The translations under genes and the position numbers were made by a program. The notes under the pieces were generated by a model. That model did not search any database, was not told where the DNA came from, and worked only from the letters and a program-made list of their open reading frames with translations. A DNA stretch of 64,000 nucleotides from Sambucus nigra (Eukaryota > Streptophyta > Magnoliopsida > Dipsacales > Adoxaceae), in contig CASBWL010000411.1 of NCBI GenBank assembly GCA_949130495.1, positions 1,004,001 to 1,068,000 on the forward strand. The letters are read 5' to 3'. Below, piece by piece: positions 53,507-63,199 of the stretch; position 1 is the stretch's first letter, and each line of letters opens with the position of its first letter.

Positions 53507-53907
53507 GGAATCTTGATGTAATAGTTAATATGTATTTCATTCTCAATGTATTTTGTTTTTGGATTTAATGAAAGACTTTTATTTTTCTTCGCAATCTTGA
53601 TTGCCATTGTCTTGTGGTTGTAAAATACTTTATATATGTGTATGTATATCTGTTAAAAAGATGACAACGTTGTGTTATTTGTCGATCAACTAGAGTTGGT
53701 TAACACTTTTTGTCGACTAGCTTGAATTTGTGGTAATCATTTGACGATTAACCAAAATTGATGATGTTTTGTTTCTCGACCAAAATGTTACGAGTATAAA
53801 AAATTTTGCTTGATCACTTTCACATACTCATACTTTGTTTAAAATGTTTCCGACCAACTATAGTCAACAGCTTCTTATTCCCGACCGACCTGAGTTGGTG
53901 GATTTTT
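53507..53907. other. Spacer after the antisense gene
   Basis: No gene. AATGTATTTTGTTTTTGG and ATTTAATGAAAGAC downstream of the stop at 53504 could serve as poly(A) signals for the plus-strand gene; unproven. TCGACTAGCTTGA / TCGACCAAAATG-like weak repeats precede the array. Confidence 0.4.
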
Positions 53908-54215
53908 CCTTCCCGACCAACTTTGGCATTTTTTAGAAAATATTTTTTCTTCCCACCCAACCTTAGTTGGCATTTTTAAGAAAATTTTTGGGAAATATTT
54001 TTCTTCCCAACCAACCTTAGTTGGCATTTTTGGGAAATATTTTTCTTCCCAACCAACCTTAGTTGGCATTTTTGGGAAATATTTTTCTTCCCAACCAAAC
54101 TTATTTGACATTTTTGGGAAATATTTTTCTTCCCAACCAACTTTAGTTGGCATTTTTGAGAAATATTTTTCTTCCCAACCAAACTTATTTGGCATTTTTG
54201 GAAAATATTTTTCTG
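53908..54215 (+). repeat. 42-bp minisatellite between integrase and the antisense gene
   Basis: The unit TTCTTCCCAACCAACCTTAG plus TTGGCATTTTTGGGAAATATTT is repeated with an exact 42-bp step at 54001, 54043, 54085, 54127 and 54169, preceded by one or two looser copies from 53908. A 42-bp step keeps the reading frame, so long minus frames of KNISQKCQ-type repeats appear. These are artefacts. Confidence 0.93.
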
Positions 54216-54346
54216 AGTAGTTTGAGTTTTGCTGAGTAGTGTGTAGCACTAGTAATCCGTGAAAAATTTTCAACAAAAGGAGAGAATTGGGAAGAACATT
54301 GTCATTTTATTCATACTAATGAAATTGCATTACATGAGAGTTTACA
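54216..54346. other. Post-pol spacer of the Tat element
   Basis: Short non-coding stretch between the pol stop (minus) and the minisatellite. Nothing recognisable. Confidence 0.5.
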
Positions 54347-55327
54347 TCACTGATAATACTTGCGCAGGTGTTCTGCATTCCATGCATTCTTAAACTCCTC
54401 CCCTTCTAAAGTTTATATTCTGTAAGTTCCTGGTCGAACAACTTCTGTAACTCGCTAAGGTTCATGCCAGTTTGCTTCCAGTTTGTTGTGCTTTTGAATC
54501 ACTTTCTTTAGCACATAGTCTCCTTATTTCAGGTCGCACTTCTTCACTCTCTTGTTGTAGAACAAAGTTGTTCGTTGCTGGTAAGCAGCATTTCTAATGG
54601 CTGCTTCTTCTCTAACTTCCTCGAGCATGTCCAAATCCAATCTTCTCATTAAGTCGCTGACAGGGGAATTGAAATTCAGTGCCCTGTGTGTTGGGAGGCC
54701 CAATTTGGCAGGTATAACAACTTCACTTTCAAATGCTAGCATGTATGGAGATTCCCCTGTTGCTGCTCGGGGAGTAGTTCGATAAGCCCACAGTACAGAG
54801 TGCAGCTCGTTGATGCAGTTTGTTTTTGCGTTACTTAGTCTTTTCTTCAAACCATTTAGCAGTGTTCAGTTTGTCACTTCAGTTTGTCCATTGCTTTGGG
54901 GATGGCCTGATGCCGAGTGGATCTTCAAGATATTTGACTGATGACAATAGGCAGCGAACTCCGCGTTGTTAAATTGTGTTCCATGGTCGGTAATGAATGC
55001 ATGGGGAAGACCATATCTACAGATGATATTTTTCCAAATAAATTGATATACCTTCTCGTATGTCATGTCGACAAGAGGCTCGGCTTCTACCCACTTAGTA
55101 AAATAATCCACTGCGACGACGAGATATTTGAACCTTCCTCTGGTCGTTGGAAGTGGTCCGACCAAGTCAATTCCCCACATGGCAAATGGCCAAGGGGAAG
55201 TAATGGGTGTCAACAATGCTTGGGGAGTTCTTCGGATGGAGGAGAAGCGCTGACACTTGTCACATTTCTTGGCATAGGCTATACAATCAGCCCCCATCGT
55301 TGGCCAGTAGAATCCTTGCGTCATCAC
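54347..55327 (-). pseudogene. Tat element integrase
   Basis: Minus frame from 55327: FYWPTMGADCIAYAKKCDKC (zinc knuckle), FAMWGIDLVGPLPTTRG (first Asp), VVAVDYFTKWVEAEPL, HAFITDHGTQFNNAEF (second Asp), SASGHPQSNGQTEVTN (Glu), then a stop. It continues at 54850-54524 with NELHSVLWAYRTTPRAATGE and KLGLPTHRALNF. The last part to the stop at 54347 (EEFKNAWNAEHLRKYYQ) has two stops. The three catalytic residues are all intact. Two in-frame stops separate the pieces, and the ends fit a full-length Tat integrase. Confidence 0.9.
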
Positions 55328-55444
55328 CCTTTACAAAAGCGTCCGACATGCTACATGGGCTCCACAGGACCCTTCATGGATTTCTTCAATCAATTCTTTC
55401 ACCTCGGAGGGATGTACACATCTTTGCAAACCTGCTATAATTTC

Positions 55445-56038
55445 TCATATATATAGAATACCATTAGTCATTACATAACGAGCAACTTTAAACTTCAATT
55501 TTTTGGCTGCGAGTTTGTCAATCGGTAACTCTCCCTCTTCAATATATGCCCTGATGGGATCCATCCAAGATGGTCCTAAATCAAGGGCAATAAAGTTCAT
55601 CGTGAGATCTTCATCTATACTCCGACCAGCTAAAACTTCAATTGGGATTATTCTTCGTAGCTCGGCACGAGTAGCTGATGCTAATCGGGCTAAGGCGTTT
55701 GCTCTCGCATTCTCCATTCTTGGTATTCTAACCAGCTGAATAGCAGTAAATTCTGGTACCAATTCCCTTGCCTTTGCATGATACCCGATCATTAATTATC
55801 CTTTGGCTGCATATACTCCCATCATTTGATTTATGATCAATTGTGAGTCACTGAAGACAATAACCTGTTCTGCCCCCATGGTTTTTGCCAAACTAAGACC
55901 TGCAATCATGGCTTCATATTCAGCCTCGTTATTCGAAGCTTTGAATTGGAAGCGTAAGGAATATTCCATGTCGACCTCGTTCGGACTATTAAGAATGATC
56001 CCTGCCCCACAGCCGGTTGCGTAAGATGAGCCATTCAC
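55445..56038 (-). pseudogene. Tat element second (archaeal-like) RNase H
   Basis: The extra RNase H that marks the Tat lineage. MNGSSYATGCGAGIILNSP at 56038 shows Asn in place of the first catalytic Asp (VDGSS to MNGSS, AAT for GAT). NNEAEYEAMIAGLSLAKTM (Glu) and VIVFSDSQLIINQM (Asp) are intact. One stop at 55796 separates it from the YHAKARELVPEF and IPRMENARANALARLAS parts. The aRNH acts alongside the RT-linked RNase H. Loss of one Asp would disable it. Confidence 0.85.
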
Positions 56039-56140
56039 ATATAGACTCCATATAGGTAACTCGCCTTCAGATTTCTGGTCTGACAGAGTTCCTCGGTGGA
56101 AAATTTATTGCTTCCTTTCACCCTCTCCTAACATTTCTTG

Positions 56141-56822
56141 TTATTCGTCGATCATCTTTTCTTGCCCTTTTACCAACCTAAGTTGGTCCGGGTTTGGGTT
56201 TGATGATTCTGTAACATCTACAGGTTGATCGGTGAGCAGCTTTTGCTCCTCGGGGGTATCAGGATAGGTGAACTCTGCTATAAAATCTGCTACTGCTTGC
56301 CATTTAAGCGATGATCTGGGTTCATAAACTATATCATATTCACCAAGTTCTATTGCCCAGTACATCAATCTCCTTGATTTTTTTTGGTTTATGAAGGGCT
56401 TGCCTCAACGGCATATCAGTATATACGACTATGGTATGAGCCTGGAAGTATGGCCTCATTCTCCTACTCACCTCTATCAATGCTAGCGCCAATTTTTCCA
56501 ACTTTGGATATCTGATCTCTGCTCCTCGGAAGGCTTTGCTAGTGTAATAGATCGGTTTTTGCACTCCATTCTCCACCCTTATCAATGCCGAGCTAACTGC
56601 ATTCTCCGACACTGCCAGATACAAGTACAATTTTTCTTGCATCAGTGGCCTGGACAACAATGGAGGTGCTCCCAGATATTTCTTAAAGTCTTGAAAAGCT
56701 TTCTCACATTCATCATTCCACTCAAAAGTCTTTCGGAGCGTTTTGAAGAATGGGAGACATCTATCAGTTGCTCGCGACACAAATCTATTGAGTGCTGCTA
56801 CTCGTCCTGTAAGACTTTGCAC
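56141..56822 (-). pseudogene. Tat element RT-linked RNase H
   Basis: The frame 56822-56340 has MQSLTGRVAALNRFVSRATD, FFKTLRKTFEWNDECEKAFQ, YLYLAVSENAVSSALIRVEN, PIYYTSKAFRGAEIRYPKLE (connection and RNase H parts) and VVYTDMPLRQALHKP (Asp). 56368-56141 gives WAIELGEYDIVYEPRSSLKW and ADFIAEFT. Frame changes near 56365 and 56830. Confidence 0.85.
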
Positions 56823-56851
56823 TTCTTTCTTCGTCGTTGGAGATCGCAGCC

Positions 56852-58069
56852 CTAACAGAGCTTTGATCTTTTTAGGGTTTGCTTCAATGCCTCGTGATTG
56901 ACAATGTACCCGAGAAACATGCCTTCCCGTACTCTAAATATGCACTTCGTCGGGTTCAGCTTCATTTGATATTTATCCAATTGATCAAAGGTCTGGCCTA
57001 AGTCAACTAGATGATCGACAACTTTCTTGCTCTTTGTCAGCATATCATCAACATAGACTTCCATATAGCAACTGATTTGTTCTGCAAACACCTTGTTCAT
57101 CAGCCGCTGATATGTTGCACCTGCATTTTTCAAACCAAAAGGAATAACATTATAACAATAAGTTCCCCTAGGGGTAATGAAAGAAGTACTCTCCCTGTAT
57201 TCAGGTTTCATTTTAATCTGGTTATAACCAGAATAAGCGTCCATGAAGCTTAGTAGCTCGTGTCCCGAGGTAGCATCCACTAATTGATCAATTCAATGCA
57301 AGGGAAAATGGTCCTTTAGGCATGCTTTGTTGAGGTCGGTGAAGTCTACACACATCCTCCATTTATTGTTCTTCTTCGCCATCACCACATTTGCTAACCA
57401 GTCTAGATATTTAACATCTTCAATAAAGCAAGCTTTCTGGAGCTTCTCGACTTCCTCCTGTATGGCTTGATTCTTCTCGGGACTGAATAATCTTCTTCTC
57501 TGCTTCACTAGCTTTATCTCTTTATTCACGTTGAGCTCATGACATAAGAAATTTGGGTCTATTTCGGGCATATCCTCATGACTCCACGCAAAGGTTTTCT
57601 TTCTGTTTCTTAGGAAAATTATCAATTCCTGTTTCAGTGAGGCATCCAACGACGAACCTATTTGAGTTATTCGTTCAGGGTGCTCGTCATCCAGAATGAT
57701 ATTTTCAGTAGCTTCCACCACTTGACCTTTTACGAGTTGCGACTCATCTCCAGGATCCAATGTTTCAATTTCTGCACCTCCATCCACTTGATAGGTAGTA
57801 GTATTTTTCCTTGATTCTTCCAGTTCCTCTTGCTCAGCAGATGAATAGTAGAATTCTTGAGCTACTTTTTGATCACCCTTCACAACTCCTACTCCAAAAT
57901 TTATTAGAAATTTTAGGCATTGATGTACCGTAGACGGTATTGCCTCAAACTTCTTCAATCCTACCCTTCCCAAGATGATGTTGTAGGTTGATTGAACATT
58001 CTTATCCATCACGAATAAGCGTATTCTTTCTGTTCGACAAGCAGGCCATGTACCAATGAATATATCCAA
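56852..58069 (-). pseudogene. Tat element protease C-terminus and reverse transcriptase
   Basis: 58069-57293: TYNIILGRVGLKKFEAIPST (end of protease), a linker, AWSHEDMPEIDPNFLCHEL, AIQEEVEKLQKACFIEDVKY and NNKWRMCVDFTDLNKACLKD. After one stop at 57293 the frame goes on to 56852: FMDAYSGYNQIKMKPEYRES, GTYCYNVIPFGLKNAGATYQ, MEVYVDDMLTKSK (YVDD intact) and KCIFRVREGMFLGYIVN. The RT is nearly complete. One stop and one frame change at the end. Confidence 0.9.
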
Positions 58070-58360
58070 CTTGATCGTCCAAAGTGGAAAAACTTTCTCG
58101 CCAGCAAAACCGATGAGGGGTCTGTGATAAGGCTCTAGTTGAGATAGTTTTAGGTTTAAACTGTCGAATCACGAGTAGAATTTGATGTCTGCCGAGCTAT
58201 CATTATCTACCAGTACTCTTGAAATCATCACTTCCTTCATCCTCATTTTGATCACCAATGGGTCATCATGAGGATACAGAACACCTGCGAGGTCGTTCTT
58301 TGAGAAACCAATGACCAATTTCTCTTTATTTACCTTTCTTGGACGATCCTCCTCAGCTAG
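58070..58360 (-). pseudogene. Tat element protease active-site region
   Basis: On minus near 58190 the motif reads VDNDSSADI where the family has D-N-G-S-S or D-T-G-S-S; the Gly codon is Asp, a change expected to destroy the active site. A stop follows FYS. Later: RPLIGFAGEKVFPLWTIKLD, the flap-side part. Confidence 0.7.
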
Positions 58361-58479
58361 ATTTATTCGTTGAATGTATGAGCAAGCTTGAGCCTCACAG
58401 AGGTAAGCTTTTCTCTCTGCAGTAAGGTCTCCTCCTCCTGCATATCCACCTGTAATAACATTACAATCAAATGACCCAA

Positions 58480-59462
58480 AACGTATTGAAAATACCTCAC
58501 GTTCTGGCTACCTTGATCTTTTGGAAAGATCGGGGTCATCTTCTGGATCATCTTCGTGGTCTCTTTTCTTGTTCTCCTCTGCTCGACGAGGAGATTTAGA
58601 CCTCTCTTTTGTTCGGTCATTGTTTCTTCTTTCATTTCTACGATCAACATACTTTGTCAATTTTCCTCGTCTAATTAGTGTTTCAATCTCATTCTGAAGA
58701 GCTATGCAATTTTTGGTCATATGGCCATGATCTTTGTGAAACTCGTAATATTTGGCCTTGTTCCTCCTGTCAGGGTCTGTCTTCATTTTCTCTGGCCAGT
58801 TTAGCCCCTCGCTGTTCTTGATGTCTTCCAGGACGTGGTTGATGTCCACCTTGAAAGGAGTGTAATTATCAAATTTCTTCAACACCTCCCATGACGACCT
58901 TGCCTTTGATTGTTTGTCACAACCATTGTTCTTATGCTCTTTCTTCTTAGCTTTATCAATCTCTACTTTGGTTTCTTTGGCATCCATATTCTTCTTCGCA
59001 GCCATAGATATCCGTAAGAGTTCTCGAGAATGCTCTGCATCTCATCTCATCTGGAACAACATAGATATCGGTTGCAGCTTGGTATTGTTCTACGTGAAGA
59101 ACAGGGTAAGTATTTCAATCATATTTGGGAGTCACAATAGGTGCTTTGAACTTTGACGATGTGGGAAAATCCACAATGGACTGGACAAAAGGTGTCCCTT
59201 GAACAAAAGTTCGTTGTAGAGGGTTTTTGGCCTTATCCATTTCCCTTAATCCATCATTCGGCCTCTGAATAGAGCCTTTCCACGCATCATTTCCTTCCTC
59301 GGGCCTGTTGGTTCGAGCAACTGATCGCGTTGATGTGGCTTCCTGGGATCTATCTTGACGAGCAGCTGGTCGCGACTGGGCAGACCCCTCCCTTAAGTCT
59401 GAAGATCGTCGAAAGCTCCTCGATGCAGCCTTAGGAGGACTTTTGTTCTTCCTAGGGCCCAA
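58480..59462 (-). pseudogene. Tat element gag with the capsid core deleted
   Basis: The N-terminal part (59462-59115) is basic and low-complexity, ending FKAPIVTPKYD, then a stop where Gly is usual, and NTYPVLHVEQYQAATD and VVPDEMRCRAFSRTL, the start of a Tat-type capsid. At about 59010 this is joined directly, in another frame, to AAKKNMDAKETKVEIDKAKK, the late linker. The intervening W..L...F...F capsid core is missing. The knuckle KYYEFHKDHGHMTKNC (about 58725) has Tyr for its first Cys. Then a K/R/D-rich tail. The element would need gag from elsewhere. Confidence 0.78.
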
Positions 59463-59896
59463 TCATTCAAAAGGAGAAACCCTACTTAATCTTTGCAGTG
59501 CACTGATCCTTTCTGGTGAGAGAGTGACTTTTTGTTCAGTATCTGTGGCTCGTACCGACGAAGTTCTCCCTAGTTGATAAGAAAAATCATCAGATTCCTC
59601 AGTTAGATATGAGTCGGTATGCCTAGTACGCGAATGAAGTAAGCGGGTATTTCTTTGAACACTTCGTTGTCCTGAATGAGTCAGTACGCCACCATGGAGG
59701 GTTTGTATAAGTTATCTCATAGTTTCTTGCATGGCTGTCTGGCCCTGGGCCAGATTTGTCATTATTCCGGCCAGATCTTGAACGTTTGGCGGAGCAGATG
59801 GATTCGGGGGGTTTCCAGCATTTTGATTACTGGATTCAGGATTATCAGCCATTTGTGATGAACTGTTTTGATGAAAAACGATATTAACATTCGTTT

Positions 59897-59915
59897 CCCA
59901 CAGACGGAGCCAATC
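59897..59915 (-). other. Tat element primer binding site
   Basis: After the LTR, minus reads GATTGGCTCCGTCTGTGGGA. TTGGCKCCGTCTGTGGGA is the site commonly found in Tat-lineage elements; I do not assign a tRNA. Confidence 0.65.
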
Positions 59916-60456
59916 TGTTGATGTAAAAAATTAGATTATATCTAATTATTTAATCACAGATAAATTTAAATGAGGCAAATAAATTTTAAAGTGGTTCAGC
60001 CTTATAAGAATGGCCTACGTCCACTGTTTTTGTTATTGCTGACTGTTTTGAAATTCTCGATTACAGGTTTAGTCAAGAAATTTCGTCCCCTTATAATGAG
60101 GATGATACAATGTATTTATAGCCCTTAGCCTGTACATGTGAAAGGGTAATACATAGCTGTCCCTTAGGCGTATACATCTGTATGATAATAATAAGCATTT
60201 AATGCCCAGTCAATCTGTTGGTCTTCCCGCTATTAATGCTCCGTACGAGGTGCAGCTCGAACCGCCTAAGTAGCTCGGTACTCATGAGTTGCTCGGTGCA
60301 GTAAAGTTCCTCGGAGAACACTTGTTGCTCGGAACGTCTGAATTGGTCGGGGGGTTGAGTTCCTCGATGTCAAGATGTTTGTAAAAAGTGCTATGTAGAC
60401 TGACACGTGTCTTCTCATGATTTATCCACGTCAGCAGGTTAATTTTGGTATCAACG
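59916..60456 (-). mobile_element. Tat element 5' LTR (541 bp)
   Basis: TGTTGATG...TATCAACG; the final A is G. Target duplication TGTGT follows. The segment 59976-60150 shows the same CCTTATAAGAATGGCC and TGTACATGTGAAAGGG blocks as the other LTR. Confidence 0.92.
60113..60120 (-). promoter_or_regulatory. TATA box of the Tat 5' LTR
   Basis: TATAAATA on the minus strand, in the expected orientation for transcription into gag. The copy in the other LTR is unchanged. Confidence 0.65.
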
Positions 60457-62861
60457 TGTGTGTTAAACATGTTAATTATCATGTTTAGGGGATGCATGCT
60501 CATGTGATATATATGTGGTTTATATTAAATGTTAATCAAGCTTATGATCGGTGATACCATGTTTAGAGCATATGATTATTTATGTGTTTAAATGCATCAT
60601 AAATTATGCTTTTAATGTATGATTATGTTTATAAAAGTAAATAAGGGTGTTGATACGAAATTGGTAATGTTTGGTCGCCAAATGTGAAAGTTTTGAGATT
60701 GTCGGTAAATTGCTACTTTCCTGTTCGAACCCCAAATTAGGCGTATTAGTTTATGATTTTGCGAAAACATAAATTATGAAAGTTGTAGATATATGGATTA
60801 ATATTATAACACAACAAATGGTGGGTTAAACGGAGGCTCGTACAAGAAGTTATACCGAAAGTACGAAACAAGGGCAAATTTGTCCATCCCTTAAATGATA
60901 ATTGTCTTATTAGCACACCATGTGCTATTTTTTTATTGGTTAAAGGGTGGGTGATGGTTTGGCATACTTAAACTTGTTAAAACAACTTACTTGTTCAGCC
61001 AATTCAGCCATGAACAAGATTTTTGCCTAAAGAGAGAGAAAGAGAAGAAAGTTAAGGAAGAAATCTTCGAAAAATTTCTATAAATCGAGGAATCCTCGTA
61101 AGGTAAATTATTCTTTATTAGAGTTGGTCACATGGATGAGTTATACACTTGGCATATTTTTATTTTTAATTTGGATAAATATTTTAATGATACCCGTATT
61201 TCCTAAGTTTATTAAAATAAGTATGGGTTAAGAACATAAGTTATAACTGGAGCTAGGATCGTAAATGCATATTTTAAAGTCTTAAATTTACATCATTTTT
61301 CGTAAAGCATTTTGATTTAGAAAATTCATGCTTATGATGTATATTTCTGATAAAAACATGTTTATTATATGTTTACATGAATTATACCCAAGGTTAAGGT
61401 TATGTATGATTAAAAATGTTAAGTTATGCCTTAATGTTCTATTTTGACCTAGTTATGCTAAAAATGGCATAAATCATGGAATACTGATTGGAATTGAGTG
61501 ATTCAAGTTTGAGAGTAAAATATACTCATACATGTATAACATATCCGAAAATTGTTTAAAAATACCAAGGAATGAACCTTTGGTGATAGTTTGAAGTTTT
61601 AGTTTAAAATCTGCCCTAAAGGAGCAAGAATGCATACCAGGTGTTTGACGTTTTGCTCGACATAGAAAATGAGCCCTAAAAATTATGAAACATTAAATTT
61701 GTATTATTCAATATGTTTACTGATATTGGGTGGAATATCATGGAAAGTTATGTTGTATAAAAATTATGGGAATTCCAGGAAGTTGAAGTTATGTTGTTGT
61801 TTTTCTTGAGAAACGATTTGGAAAATGATGTAATAAAATGGGCATAACTTTGTCTAGAAAATTAGTAATTTAATTCTGTAAATTGTGTTAGAACCCTAAT
61901 TAATTGGGTTTTATAGAAATATGAAGTGTCATATTTAATTCCTCCCTAGTTATTTCTGATTGACCAAATGATGTGATGTATTACCGGGTTTGATGTTAAT
62001 CGGTGTATTCAAATACTAACTACATTGACTTGTTAGGTGGGGAAGCATCTAATACTACCATACCAAGAAAGTAGTTGGTATTAATCTTAGCACTAAATCC
62101 AAGGTGAGTGACCTTACTAATGAAATATAAATGCTTATAATTTCATATGTAAATGTGTAGTTAAACACATGTGTTAAAAATGTTTATGGGAGTGATGTTG
62201 TATTTATGAAACATATGCATATGATTAAAAATGTTAAGCGATGTTATATAACGATATGGACTAGTGAGTCCTTTATCTAATGTTAAGGACTGTGGTGGGT
62301 CCTACGGGATGTGGTGGTCCTGTTGATCCAACTTGAAGGTTTGTGTACTCGGGCGTAATAAAGGGATGTGGTGGTCCCTAATAACTGTGGTGGGTTATTT
62401 GGACTGTGACGGGTCCAGGCTTGCGAGAGTTTCACAATTCCTGTTGGGTTATAGCATTATAACAAAATAAAAATGGTTATTAAAATTGGTTATATGTGTG
62501 GTATGTGGTCATTCACTAAGCCTTTATAGCTTACACTCCTATAATGTTTTGTTTCAGGTATGCCTATAATTTGGAGTTCACTGCCAAGTTAGGACCTTAA
62601 AACGGGGAGTGACAGATATTTAGTATGGTTTGAATATCAAGATTTCTTTTGTGTAATTATTAAACTAATGATCTTGGTTATGTAAAGTTATGTAGTACTT
62701 ATAAGTTATAAGTAAAGGCAATTATGTTTTCATCTACACATACCTTTGAAAAAAAAAATCTTATGCTATTTTTCCTTAGAGATTTAAATAAAAGCATTGT
62801 TTAAGGCAATTTATCTCTAATTAAAAGAATGAGTTTAACAAAATTAAGTCGGGGCTCGACA

Positions 62862-63199
62862 GAGATACTTTCCCATTTCCAGTCGGGAATGGACAACAGC
62901 TGCAACTCCTCTCCAGGTCTCTGATGCTCCACCTTTACAAGCTGACAAGTGGCACACTTTGAGACAAACTCGGCTACATCATGCTTTAAACCAACCCACT
63001 AATACATACGGTGCATATCCTGATACATCTTATCACCTTCGGGGTGAACAGTGAATCTAGATCCATGCGCCTCAGACAATAAGGCCTTCTGCAATTCGAC
63101 ATCATTCGGCATAACAATCCGTCCCTGATAACGAAGTCCCCCATCAGAACCAATTGAGAAATCCTGAATGCCCTCAGACATCAATGCCTTCACCTTCTC
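62862..63199 (-). pseudogene. Tekay integrase N-terminus
   Basis: Minus: MKALMSEGIQDFSI, then RFTVHPEGDKMYQDMHRMY (HHCC zinc-binding part: H at HPEGDKMYQDMH), a stop at 62999, WWVGLKHDVAEFVSKCATCQ (the two Cys) and LVKVEHQRPGEELQLLSIPD, WKWES up to the insertion site. Continues at 48788 with MDFIIGLP. Confidence 0.85.

Larger units (their letters stand above)
48874..60456 (-). mobile_element. Tat-lineage Ty3/gypsy element, 11.6 kb, with antisense gene
   Basis: LTRs 48874-49433 and 59916-60456 with target duplication TGTGT (48869-48873, 60457-60461). On minus: TATA box, primer site after 59916, gag remnant, protease, RT, RNase H, second RNase H, integrase to 54347. A plus-strand gene lies between integrase and the 3' LTR. 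The LTRs differ at about 15-25 positions (by eye) and by one 19-bp tandem duplication unit present in the left LTR, so this is one of the youngest insertions here. Confidence 0.92.
48789..62861 (+). mobile_element. Solo LTR (Tekay-like), split by the Tat element
   Basis: Real sequence 48789-48873 plus 60462-62861 (about 2.49 kb). Ends TGTAAGGCCC and GGGGCTCGACA, with the inverted pattern TGTnnnGCCC / GGGCnnnACA. 5-bp target duplication GAGAT at 48784-48788 and 62862-62866. It interrupts the Tekay integrase between codons of the WKWE..SMDF region. No internal domains and no second LTR, so recombination left one LTR. Features: GTGGTGGTCC repeats (62288-62400), a start-like AGAGAGAGAAAGAGAAG at 61030, and GTTTCAGGTATGCC at 62551, as in Tekay LTRs read on plus. 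Confidence 0.8.

Noticed and set aside
53875..54276. Minus ORFs of KNISQKCQ-type repeats
   Set aside because: The 42-bp period keeps the frame open; translation of a minisatellite.
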